The translations under genes were made by a program, and so were the position numbers. DNA of 64,000 bases from Paraburkholderia phytofirmans OLGA172 (GTDB lineage Bacteria > Pseudomonadota > Gammaproteobacteria > Burkholderiales > Burkholderiaceae): contig NZ_CP014578.1 in NCBI RefSeq assembly GCF_001634365.1, positions 3,658,001 to 3,722,000 of the forward strand, given 5' to 3'. Positions within the stretch are counted from its first letter, which is position 1, and the number at the start of each line of letters is the position of its first letter. Below the pieces are notes generated by a model. That model saw nothing but the letters and a program-made list of their open reading frames with translations. It was not told the DNA's origin and did not search any database. Shown here one piece after another: positions 8,521 to 15,894 of the stretch.

Positions 8521-9474
8521 GTGTACCGAAATGAGCCACAAGATTATGTGTCGGATTTGTCGGGTTTATCTGCGCGAACGCTGGCGAAAATATGGCATCC
8601 TGCCGAAAGGGCCAAACTGAGAACAATAGCTATGGCAAAGTCGGGCATGCAGGATTTAACGTTCCAATTACTCGATGACTTAATGCTCGGCGTACAGCGT
8701 AGGCGGCTGGCAGCGGAATCATTCCTGCCGTCGCTTAATGTCAGCGACCTCGGGCCACTAGTCGAATTATTTCTCTACGCGCGTTCGAACGAACCGTTGA
8801 TTTCTACGCTTGAGGACCTTCCTCAATACAGACGAGTCCTAGCTCTAAATGAGGCACTGGAATCGAACCGACTCGGTCGACCGGTATATATCGAAGACAA
8901 TCAAACCGGACGGAGCGTTGGATTCTTAGCGACGGCGCATCGTTCTCAGCCTGGGCGCGCATGGGACGATTTTTGCGTCAAAGCGCGTATTGCGGCGGGG
9001 CATGCTGGGCTGGCGGCAACCGAAGCCCGAGCACTCGTTGGGGCGATGGTGGAAATCGAGGAGAACGTTCACCTGCACAGCCAACGCGTCGAAGACGGTA
9101 TTGTCGGGTTTTCCTCTTCGCCCGCTCGTTTCGAATTCGTTGTGGGCGACAGTGGTATTGGCATCCTGAACAGCTTGAGGTCACACCCAGACTATGTCGA
9201 GCTTCATGATGGCGGCGAAGCGCTTCGAATGGCCCTACAAAATGGCACCTCTCGCTACGGCAAAAACTCCGGGAACGGACTTGGGTTTAACGCGTTGTTT
9301 GTTGGACTGGCAGCGCTGAACGCAGAACTGCGATTCCGCTCCGGCGACCATGCCCTAACGATTTCTGGCGCTGGACCTAGACTGGTGTCTGCGACCACAT
9401 GGCAACGGCCCTCAGTTCAAGGCTTTATGGCCAGCGTTGTTTGCAAGCCACTTCAGCAAACGTTGCTTCATTGA
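8521..9474 (+). CDS. GHKL-type (HATPase_c) ATP-binding protein
   Basis: The frame gives up to 317 residues from a GTG at 8521. ATP-binding motifs of the GHKL fold are visible: an N box at residues 178-187 (EIEENVHLHS, with the Mg-binding Asn at 182), a G1 box at 210-215 (DSGIGI) and a G2 box at 251-256 (GNGLGF). No histidine-kinase dimerisation domain or phospho-acceptor is seen, so it resembles stand-alone GHKL ATPases or anti-sigma-type kinases. The N-terminal 160 residues are not recognised. Start codons at 8521 and 8632 lack clear ribosome-binding sites, so the start is uncertain. The gene ends convergently, with a 7-base overlap, against the operon carrying a STAS-like protein. Confidence 0.75.
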   Translation: MYRNEPQDYVSDLSGLSARTLAKIWHPAERAKLRTIAMAKSGMQDLTFQLLDDLMLGVQRRRLAAESFLPSLNVSDLGPLVELFLYARSNEPLISTLEDLPQYRRVLALNEALESNRLGRPVYIEDNQTGRSVGFLATAHRSQPGRAWDDFCVKARIAAGHAGLAATEARALVGAMVEIEENVHLHSQRVEDGIVGFSSSPARFEFVVGDSGIGILNSLRSHPDYVELHDGGEALRMALQNGTSRYGKNSGNGLGFNALFVGLAALNAELRFRSGDHALTISGAGPRLVSATTWQRPSVQGFMASVVCKPLQQTLLH

Positions 9475-10580
9475 GCCAATTCATTGACATGATGCGCTAC
9501 TGTGTCGACGTTGTGCGCCAGTAGTGCGTCGAGAGATTCGTCCTGCTGGGTCGGGGAGGCGGTCCAGCGCAGTTGTCCGTCTACAATTGCGGCGCGTTGC
9601 CGTTGCTGTGTTTTTAAGAAAGCGCTCGTATCGATCACGCTTATTTGCTCGAAATGCGGACGCAAACGGGATAGTTCGCTCGTCCCACCTCGAATGACGA
9701 GGCGAAGTGGCCGAGATACGAATTGTGCTACGGCAGTAATCTGCTGTATGTGAAAACCGATCCGTGATTGACGGCCAGCACCCGTACCGAATTCGAAGCA
9801 CAGCCACTCGATTTCATCCCGGTCGGCTATGAATTCGGCCCAGCGTTCAAAGTCTCGCTCCGTGCGGCCATTTACATGCAATGCTGCAGCCAGCCCGGCT
9901 TGCGTAGCTTCAGCATAGGTAGTCGCGATTCGTTTAATACTATGTAGGTCATCCAGCCTCGGCGTGTCGCAGAAAAGACTGAAATTCGGGGTCGTTACCA
10001 GATCGATTCCAAGAACAGTGAGCGACCGGAAGAACCCTTTTCTGTCCGGCAATCCCCACACGCGCTCTAATGAAGGGTCAGTGTGCGTGCCACTCAAAAT
10101 GACCCGGGCATTGGGAGCAATCTTGAACGCGGACCTTAAAGCTCCGGGTGAATCATAGCGTAATTGACCTGACTTCTTATCCAGCATCCTAAATAGCGAA
10201 AGCGCTGCTATTGGGTTATCGAATGCACCAGAACGTTTGCTCGCGTGGTAGAGCATCGGCACCGATGGCGGTAGTGCGACGCGGCCCACGGGCGGAACTC
10301 TCGGCACATTGCCTAAATCCAACCCTTGGATTTCTTTCATACTCCGGACAAGCTGACTTTTGTTGTTTGGGCAAACGCGGGAGCATTTACTAGGGTCGAC
10401 GCATCGGCACAATGCATTGCAGTCGAAGAAGCCCGCGTTGACGCTGAGGCCGCCACAGTCCCGCTTGAAACTGCAACTGGTGCAGCCTAGCGAGCGAGTA
10501 TTTTGGCCCTCGGAATGCCAAAGGTCTTTCGCGTCGCGAAAGCCATACTTTTCGGTAGGTTGTTTAGGGAAGGTCGACAT
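9468..10580 (-). CDS. Cysteine-rich protein with barrel-like C-terminal domain, unknown function
   Basis: The ATG at 10580 has GGAGG 8 bases upstream and gives 370 residues. Residues 33-70 hold eight cysteines (C33, C36, C42, C54, C58, C60, C66, C70), suggesting one or two Fe-S clusters or zinc sites. The remainder alternates beta strands and helices: RVILSGTHTDPSLERVWG, GIDLVTTPNFSLFCDTPR, AAALHVNGRTERDFERW, WLCFEFGTGAG and LRLVIRGG. This is reminiscent of DUF4417-like or TIM-barrel proteins, but I do not firmly recognise the family. It overlaps the preceding operon gene by 17 bases, so translation is coupled. Confidence 0.7.
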   Translation of the reverse strand: MSTFPKQPTEKYGFRDAKDLWHSEGQNTRSLGCTSCSFKRDCGGLSVNAGFFDCNALCRCVDPSKCSRVCPNNKSQLVRSMKEIQGLDLGNVPRVPPVGRVALPPSVPMLYHASKRSGAFDNPIAALSLFRMLDKKSGQLRYDSPGALRSAFKIAPNARVILSGTHTDPSLERVWGLPDRKGFFRSLTVLGIDLVTTPNFSLFCDTPRLDDLHSIKRIATTYAEATQAGLAAALHVNGRTERDFERWAEFIADRDEIEWLCFEFGTGAGRQSRIGFHIQQITAVAQFVSRPLRLVIRGGTSELSRLRPHFEQISVIDTSAFLKTQQRQRAAIVDGQLRWTASPTQQDESLDALLAHNVDTVAHHVNELAQ

Positions 10581-10908
10581 CGAATGTACCTCCGAGCGTG
10601 TTGACGTATTCAACGACCCCTTCCGTAAATCCTCCCATTTCTTCGATACTTCGTAGCACATCGAATGGAGGGGAATAAACCCGGCCTACCTCATAAAGCC
10701 CGTCGATCAGCACCAGTTCCTTGCCATCTGTCCGAACAATGAGCGACAGACCTGCCGAGACGTCTGCGCCAGCAGCGCAATCCGCCACGACAATCCGGCG
10801 GTGGCCGGACGTGGATACTCCCCTTGTCATCCGCGCCACAGCCTCTGCATCCCGGCTGACCGCTTTCCAGAATTTCGGTGCCGTGCGCTCAAGAAAATCA
10901 ACTCCCAT
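10564..10908 (-). CDS. Small protein of a GHKL/STAS-associated operon, unknown
   Basis: The protein has 114 residues beginning MGVDFLERTAPKFWKAV and including GHRRIVVADCAAGADVSAGLSLIVRTDGKELVLIDGLYEVGRVY. I do not recognise it. The middle segment looks like an alpha/beta domain with strands RRIVVADC, GLSLIVR and LVLIDG. Its start overlaps the end of the STAS-like gene upstream by 11 bases, and its end overlaps the start of the cysteine-rich protein by 17 bases. It is therefore surely co-translated with both and probably works with them. The single short domain might bridge the ATPase or the STAS-like partner. Confidence 0.65.
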   Translation of the reverse strand: MGVDFLERTAPKFWKAVSRDAEAVARMTRGVSTSGHRRIVVADCAAGADVSAGLSLIVRTDGKELVLIDGLYEVGRVYSPPFDVLRSIEEMGGFTEGVVEYVNTLGGTFDVDLP

Positions 10909-11464
10909 ACGTTAATCCCTCTATCACCGCGCGATAGCGCTTGGTTTTGCCGTTTCCGACTTCCATTAGAAGACCTTTCGCCACGAGAGCCGACAGTCTG
11001 TTGTTCCACACCGTTGGCTTTTGCTCTGGAGTAGTTTTTGCCAACGTAGGCGCGTCAGTCTCTTCTCTTTGTAAAACTTCGAGCAATGCTTGTTGCTGCT
11101 TACCGTCCACGATCCCGATGATTTGCGGGCGGCTTACGATGCCGCGTTCGTTCAGTTCGCAAACGACAACAGCGTCGCTTCGCAACTGCAACAACATCAC
11201 AAGTTCTTCAACAACGGTCTGGTTGGCGTTTGCGACCACGGGGTAGAGCAGCGGGAACGCGTCACGCACATGGTTTCTGTATGCGATAACGCTCTCCCGC
11301 AAAAAACTGCCGGTCGCGACCTCCACCCCAGCAAAATCGAGAAAGACAGCTTCTGACATCGCTGTCTTGGTAGTTCCTTTGAGAAGCGACACAAACGCCT
11401 CTTGTCCGGAAAGGGCTCCGGCAAGTATTCCGTCCTTGGCAAATTGCGCCAATTCCAATTTCAT
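10898..11464 (-). CDS. STAS-like (DUF4325-type) protein with C-terminal winged helix
   Basis: The protein has 188 residues. Residues about 35-130 look like the STAS-like DUF4325 domain: MSEAVFLDFAGVEVATGSFLRESV is the hallmark strand-turn-helix with the phosphorylatable serine position of anti-anti-sigma-like folds. Residues 150-188 (WNNRLSALVAKGLLMEVGNGKTKRYRAV) read as a winged-helix DNA-binding domain. DUF4325-like proteins are commonly encoded near GHKL ATPases, which matches the gene at 8521-9474. It heads a three-gene minus-strand operon with overlapping genes. The likely role is a switch protein controlled by the ATPase, possibly acting on transcription. Confidence 0.75.
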   Translation of the reverse strand: MKLELAQFAKDGILAGALSGQEAFVSLLKGTTKTAMSEAVFLDFAGVEVATGSFLRESVIAYRNHVRDAFPLLYPVVANANQTVVEELVMLLQLRSDAVVVCELNERGIVSRPQIIGIVDGKQQQALLEVLQREETDAPTLAKTTPEQKPTVWNNRLSALVAKGLLMEVGNGKTKRYRAVIEGLTYGS

Positions 11465-11821
11465 AGCTAACTCACAATGCTCACGTTTCTAACGTTAACA
11501 TCGTAGGCGTAATTTTCCTGCTTTGCAAGCACACATTGACGGTGGAACTGGACCGCTGAGCCGCGACGCGACAGATGTGCTAGGTGCTGTGAAAAACTCG
11601 CGTTGAAGGGCGTCGACCTAACAAGCACGTTTGGCCAAAGGTCGAGCGAAGAAAGGTAGACGTAGAGATGCCACCCGATCAAAAGGCGAATATCAGGAAG
11701 AAATTGGGGGCGGAATACGCGGTGCATCTGCGGTATTTGGTGCAACGACCAAACGACCGAACAGCCAAGCAGCCGCAGTGCGAGTCCGACTTGACGTGGT
11801 GCCTCAAAAAAGACGCGGTCA
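11465..11821. other. Intergenic stretch between the STAS operon and the SOS-type promoter
   Basis: This is the upstream region of the STAS-like operon on the minus strand. A 74-codon frame at 11668-11892 (+) and a 92-codon frame at 11467-11745 (-) exist, but neither shows a convincing ribosome-binding site or family pattern. I regard the stretch as non-coding or decayed. Confidence 0.4.
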
Positions 11822-11859
11822 TTGAAATAGTCTCACGAATACTGTATAAACATACAGTA
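11822..11859 (+). promoter_or_regulatory. Promoter with overlapping LexA (SOS) box
   Basis: TACTGTATAAACATACAGTA at 11840-11859 matches the LexA operator pattern CTGT-N8-ACAG perfectly and closely resembles the enterobacterial consensus. It overlaps a promoter formed by TTGAAA (11822-11827), a 17-base spacer and TATAAA (11845-11850), reading toward the NdpA-like gene. The first supported start downstream is at 12084, about 225 bases away. A 25-codon frame at about 11910-11988 is the only nearer reading frame. Confidence 0.75.
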
Positions 11860-12083
11860 TTCAGGCAAGGCACAGCTTCGGCAAATCGGTAATTAGTGCT
11901 CGTCTCCGGTATGGCGAAAAAAATGCTGATCGCGCGTAACGCTGGGATAGACTACGGCAGCCGCTGTGAGAGAAAGCGCGTGCTTTAACTCCTGCGAATC
12001 GCCTATTTAAAACCAAAACGAAGTCGCGCCGCAAATGCATGCTTAATGCATGTCGGCATGGACTTCACGATTCCGCGACCAAC

Positions 12084-13196
12084 ATGCCTATCCAGATTCG
12101 CCATAGTGTTATTCACGGGTTTACTAAAGAAGCGGGCGAACCCGTTGCGAATGTCGACAAGAAGGATCGTCTGCTGGACAACACGCTGCCCTCAGTTTTC
12201 TCACTGGTACAAGGAATGGTCACATTGCTTGGGAAGAAAGAAAGCAGCCAGGTCTGGGGACGCTTTGGGAACAACGGGCGAGAAGGTCCATTTCCCGGGC
12301 GATTTGCCGACTACGTCAACGACGTCAGTAGTGTCGAAGGCTTTCTTGCCCTTTCGCATCTGGCTGTTGACGAAATTTCTCGAACTGCGGAAGCGCAGCA
12401 AGCGTCTACAGGTGGACACATCCTTTGTGCCACATACGATGATGATGCGGGTAACACTCGCGTCATCGTCGCGATGATTAAGCAAAGAAGTGGTTTGCAG
12501 CTTGACGATAACCTAGTGCCAATCAACATCGTCGAAATCGATATGTCGAAGCTGCATCAGGCTGCTCAGATTCGAGTGGGCGAGTTTCGACAGTCCATCG
12601 AACTGGAGGCAGAGCTGCATGACGATGAAGACGAAGAGCAGGCAGACGTCACATATTTGTCGTTCGTCGCCAAGCGCGCGGACCGCGGCTCCTCTGCGTA
12701 TTTCATTAACGCTCTGGGCTGCGAAGTCGGAGTTTCGTCAACTAAAGCGACAACGCGTCTGTACAAGGCTGTCGACGCATTTTTTCGCGAGAACGACGAA
12801 CTCAACCCGTATCTGCGCACCGCAAAAGACGCATTAAGCGCGTTCCTGCGACAGGAAGCAGATGCTCAACGACTTGTGACAATGGATGCGCTGCAGGACG
12901 TAATGGACCGGGTGGTCCGCCCGGAACATGCCCATCTTGTGCGTGAGATGACTCAGACCTTGAACGGCGACCGATTCAAGGTGCCTGATGGTTTTCTTGT
13001 CAGCGAGACCGTGCTGCGGAAGCATACGAAGGTTGTTCTGGAAGGCGCTCGTCTCACACTGAAATTCGATAGAGCGATGCTGGGCACCGACCGTAACGCT
13101 GAACTGTTCTTTGACGAGGACAATCGCACGCTGACCATTCAGAACTTGTCGGACGAGATGATTGGCCGCCTGCAACAAACGTTGAACGACGGTTGA
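12084..13196 (+). CDS. NdpA/YejK-like nucleoid-associated protein
   Basis: The start at 12084 gives 370 residues beginning MPIQIRHSVIHGFTKEAG, which matches the opening of the 37-kDa nucleoid-associated protein family (IxxAIIHxL). Later features agree: HILCATYDDDAGNTRVIVAMIKQRSGL, then a segment of acidic residues, and AYFINALGCEVGVSSTKATTRLYKAVDAFF, the conserved YFIDALGC-type motif. The family binds the nucleoid; stand-alone copies on islands sit in defence contexts. No strong Shine-Dalgarno sequence is seen, and an upstream in-frame ATG at 12039 would add 15 residues. The next gene begins 2 bases after the stop. A LexA box lies upstream. Confidence 0.8.
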   Translation: MPIQIRHSVIHGFTKEAGEPVANVDKKDRLLDNTLPSVFSLVQGMVTLLGKKESSQVWGRFGNNGREGPFPGRFADYVNDVSSVEGFLALSHLAVDEISRTAEAQQASTGGHILCATYDDDAGNTRVIVAMIKQRSGLQLDDNLVPINIVEIDMSKLHQAAQIRVGEFRQSIELEAELHDDEDEEQADVTYLSFVAKRADRGSSAYFINALGCEVGVSSTKATTRLYKAVDAFFRENDELNPYLRTAKDALSAFLRQEADAQRLVTMDALQDVMDRVVRPEHAHLVREMTQTLNGDRFKVPDGFLVSETVLRKHTKVVLEGARLTLKFDRAMLGTDRNAELFFDEDNRTLTIQNLSDEMIGRLQQTLNDG

Positions 13197-13198
13197 CC

Positions 13199-14431
13199 AT
13201 GTTCTCAGATGTCATCGCACTTTATCGTGCACTAGGCCGACCACAACTCACGCAAGATTATTCTTGCAGCTTTAATGGGGCCATTAACACGGCCACGGCT
13301 GAATTGGCAACCCGGTGCCAGCGCATGGGCGCTGCCTTCGGGACGGTGGAACTCGAGGACAGCGATGACGGTACTGTCAGAGCCGAAATTCAAATGCCGA
13401 CAAATGAACAGGGGCGGGTTTATCTGTCTCTGTCCGATTTGTTGCGCCAAACTCCGTCCCTCGCGTTCGGCAAGTTGCCTGCGCATTACTACGTGGCAGA
13501 CATCGACTATTGTTCCGCCGACGAAGTAAAGCCTGAAGAAATAGTTAAGGTGGAGCAGCTCGCAAAGTTTATTAAGCTTCTGTCGAAGCTTGCTGACGAC
13601 CGCGTGGAGTTCAGCGGTAGAAGTAATCGCCTGCTGTTCATTCTTCCTACTGATGCGACCAAGGTTCGCAAGACTGCTCTTGCGGAAATTAAGATTGAGG
13701 AAAAGGCGCTCGAATTTGAACTGCCACACCTTCAATTGCTGGAGCAGCTAGTGGCAGATGAAAACGCCAACAAGCTGCACGTCGAAGAGCGATTGCTGAC
13801 GATGCGGAGCGCGATTGCCGACACGCTCGCGTCGGCATCCACCGAGTCGAACGACCTGACGTTCCTTTGTGAGAATTGGCGAATTATCCAACAGAAGTAT
13901 CGAGCAAACTTCCAAGCATATATTCAGAACTTTGCATTCGATGATGTTCGCAAGAAGATAATCGATTCCGAGCTTGAGTACGCCTCTAAGCTAACTGGCG
14001 CATTTGGAGATGTGGCTGGAAAGTTGCTCGCGCTTCCGGCGTCGCTACTCGCCATCAGCGCCCTCGACGCGTTGAAGGAGGATTCAACGTTCCTGCTTGG
14101 ATGCGCTGGCCTCTTTCTGGTAACAATTGTCCTCTGGTACGTTCTCAAGAACATTCGCTACCAGATTGACCGCCTCCAGTCCGGCTTCGAGTTCGTTTTC
14201 TCGCCGTTGTTCGACAAGAGCAAGACCTATCCGAGCAAACTACGAAGCGTATTGGTCGAGCGAAAGGCGACCCTTGAAAGGCAAGCTCGACTCACCAAAG
14301 TCACCTTCTGGGTGTTTTCCGCCCTTGCCTTCTCCCCGACACTTGGAGCGTTTTGGAAAATCTGGGTCCGGTATCCTCAGTTGGCAACCTGGTTGAAAAC
14401 GCTGTTTGTTCATCTGCGGAACTTGATCTAG
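13199..14431 (+). CDS. Membrane protein paired with the NdpA-like gene, unknown
   Basis: From the ATG at 13199 the product has 410 residues. The first 260 residues are soluble and rich in helices, with KVEQLAKFIKLLSKLADDRVEF and a glutamate/lysine-rich region. Three hydrophobic segments follow: LLALPASLLAISAL (about 277-290), FLLGCAGLFLVTIVLWYVL (about 298-316) and VTFWVFSALAFSPTLGAFW (about 374-392). The combination of a cytoplasmic sensor-like region and C-terminal membrane segments recalls abortive-infection effectors, but there is no recognised domain. Only two bases separate it from the NdpA-like gene, so the two are one operon. Confidence 0.7.
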   Translation: MFSDVIALYRALGRPQLTQDYSCSFNGAINTATAELATRCQRMGAAFGTVELEDSDDGTVRAEIQMPTNEQGRVYLSLSDLLRQTPSLAFGKLPAHYYVADIDYCSADEVKPEEIVKVEQLAKFIKLLSKLADDRVEFSGRSNRLLFILPTDATKVRKTALAEIKIEEKALEFELPHLQLLEQLVADENANKLHVEERLLTMRSAIADTLASASTESNDLTFLCENWRIIQQKYRANFQAYIQNFAFDDVRKKIIDSELEYASKLTGAFGDVAGKLLALPASLLAISALDALKEDSTFLLGCAGLFLVTIVLWYVLKNIRYQIDRLQSGFEFVFSPLFDKSKTYPSKLRSVLVERKATLERQARLTKVTFWVFSALAFSPTLGAFWKIWVRYPQLATWLKTLFVHLRNLI

Positions 14432-14435
14432 ACCA

Positions 14436-15146
14436 TTACTCGAAGCGTAGAGGATGGTTGAGTCCGGTGTTCTCGTGCGCGTTGTTGACTGCGCCGGTAT
14501 TGATCACACTCAGGTATTCGTCCTGATTCCGAAGCACACTTTCAGTCAACAGCCCACGTTCGTGCATCGAAACATAGAGTGCCGCTGCGTAGGCTTGGCA
14601 ATTGATGGATCGTTCGGGGTTAAACGCGATGTCGGAAAACGCGCGGTACGCCAGAACGACTTCAGCAAGCTCGGGCTGCTTGTGCAACGCGTTGATATAA
14701 AGCCAGTCATAGAAAGCTGTGCGTGGCTCCAGCGGCCAGTCGGTACCGAAGAACTGAAACTTGATCAACCGCCCATGCTCGTTGAGTCGCGGGTCGCGTT
14801 TCGCGTCAATCGAACGGGCCTTGAGCAGGTCCTTGAACGGCCCCCCTCGCTCGAATACCTTGCTGGACTGATAGGCGCACTCCAGACTGAATTCGCGCTC
14901 GTAGCGAACCGTTTTTATCATCAAATTGAAGGCACTCAGCCGGACACCATCATCGTCCTTCGACTTGCTGGATATCTCAAGAACGCTGTCCACGTGCAGT
15001 AGCTTTTTCGCCTGTGCATGTAATGAATCGATGGACTTCTGCGCCTGGCTCTTTGCCATACCGGGAGACCATTGAAATTCGATGTGATGCGTCGAGACGA
15101 GCAATGGACCGCTTAGAGATGGGGTGAATATTGGACGTTCAGCCAT
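14436..15146 (-). CDS. NADAR-type antitoxin associated with DarT
   Basis: The protein has 236 residues. It begins MAERPIFTPSLSGPLLV and carries LEISSKSKDDDGVRLSAFNL, VECA-like LECAYQSSKVFERGGPFKDLL, WPLEPRTAFYDWLYINAL and FNPERSINCQAYAAALYVS. These match my recollection of the DarT1-associated NADAR antitoxin family, which hydrolyses ADP-ribose from modified guanosine bases and so reverses the toxin. It starts 3 bases after the toxin stop codon, giving the usual tight toxin-antitoxin pair, although here the toxin comes first. It converges on the membrane-protein gene, leaving only four bases between the stops. Confidence 0.85.
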   Translation of the reverse strand: MAERPIFTPSLSGPLLVSTHHIEFQWSPGMAKSQAQKSIDSLHAQAKKLLHVDSVLEISSKSKDDDGVRLSAFNLMIKTVRYEREFSLECAYQSSKVFERGGPFKDLLKARSIDAKRDPRLNEHGRLIKFQFFGTDWPLEPRTAFYDWLYINALHKQPELAEVVLAYRAFSDIAFNPERSINCQAYAAALYVSMHERGLLTESVLRNQDEYLSVINTGAVNNAHENTGLNHPLRFE

Positions 15147-15149
15147 GAG

Positions 15150-15779
15150 TTATGCGTTTGCTTTCCAGTGAGCATAGTCGGAACGGTAGCTGAAGAGACC
15201 AGGCGCGGCGACCACTTGCAAACCTGGATACAACTCCTTGATCATCGCCTGCATTGTAGTGCTCTGTACCCAGACCCCAAGAATATAGCTGGGAGGGACG
15301 CCCCGCAGCATCAACACTTCCGCCTGCGGATTGGTAGGCAGACCATCCTTGATCCCCAGCTGGGCGCGAGTCTTGTCCCCATAATCGGCGTACATACCGC
15401 GAAACGCCGCAATCGTCTTCCGGTCCTCAATCGGAATGGCAGATACATGGCCAGCGGCCGCATTCGCCGAGCAGAACGCGCATGGAAGCTCCCAGAGTGC
15501 GGACGGATTGACCGCGACGACAACCCAGTCCGTACCCTGATTTTCCTGACGGAGGCGGTAGAACATCCGGTAGTTGGGGAAGCCAATCGACAAACAGATC
15601 GCGTCAGTATGGTCGTACCGATACTGGTCATTTAATGCGTCAACGTTACCCTCGAGAACCAGCACATCACGCGTAACCAGTCCCCGCTGCAGGATCGCTC
15701 CCAGGTTGGTGAGCTTGGTGAAATGCATTAAAAATTTGATGCCCCGTTCTCTCGCAAATTCTTCTATTGGATTTGCCAT
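15150..15779 (-). CDS. DarT-family DNA ADP-ribosyltransferase toxin
   Basis: The ATG at 15779 gives 209 residues, with GAGAGG upstream as ribosome-binding site. The sequence IKFLMHFTKLTNLGAILQRGLVTR is the first strand-helix of the DarT (DUF4433) fold and supplies the NAD-binding His. LSIGFPNYRMFYRL and a C-terminal QAEVLMLRGVPPSYILGV, with the expected catalytic Glu, follow. DarT enzymes transfer ADP-ribose from NAD+ to bases in DNA and block replication, often as phage defence. Pairing with a NADAR instead of a macrodomain antitoxin suggests a guanosine-type target. An upstream extension to 15944 is open but not family-like. Confidence 0.85.
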   Translation of the reverse strand: MANPIEEFARERGIKFLMHFTKLTNLGAILQRGLVTRDVLVLEGNVDALNDQYRYDHTDAICLSIGFPNYRMFYRLRQENQGTDWVVVAVNPSALWELPCAFCSANAAAGHVSAIPIEDRKTIAAFRGMYADYGDKTRAQLGIKDGLPTNPQAEVLMLRGVPPSYILGVWVQSTTMQAMIKELYPGLQVVAAPGLFSYRSDYAHWKANA

Positions 15780-15894
15780 GTGCCTCTCATTAATGTTGTT
15801 ATTAGTATTACAAGAGACATTGTACTTTGCGTCCCCTGACACGGCCACCGCTATGTCAAGCGCCGAAACGGAACCAATGGCAGCGTCAGTGACA

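Noticed and set aside
8961..9209. Short frame inside the GHKL ATPase gene
   Set aside because: Shadow frame with no start signal.
11668..11892. 74-codon frame upstream of the NdpA-like gene
   Set aside because: The LexA box and promoter lie inside it, no ribosome-binding site, no family.
12046..12477. 143-codon frame overlapping the start of the NdpA-like gene
   Set aside because: Out-of-frame shadow of the NdpA-like gene.
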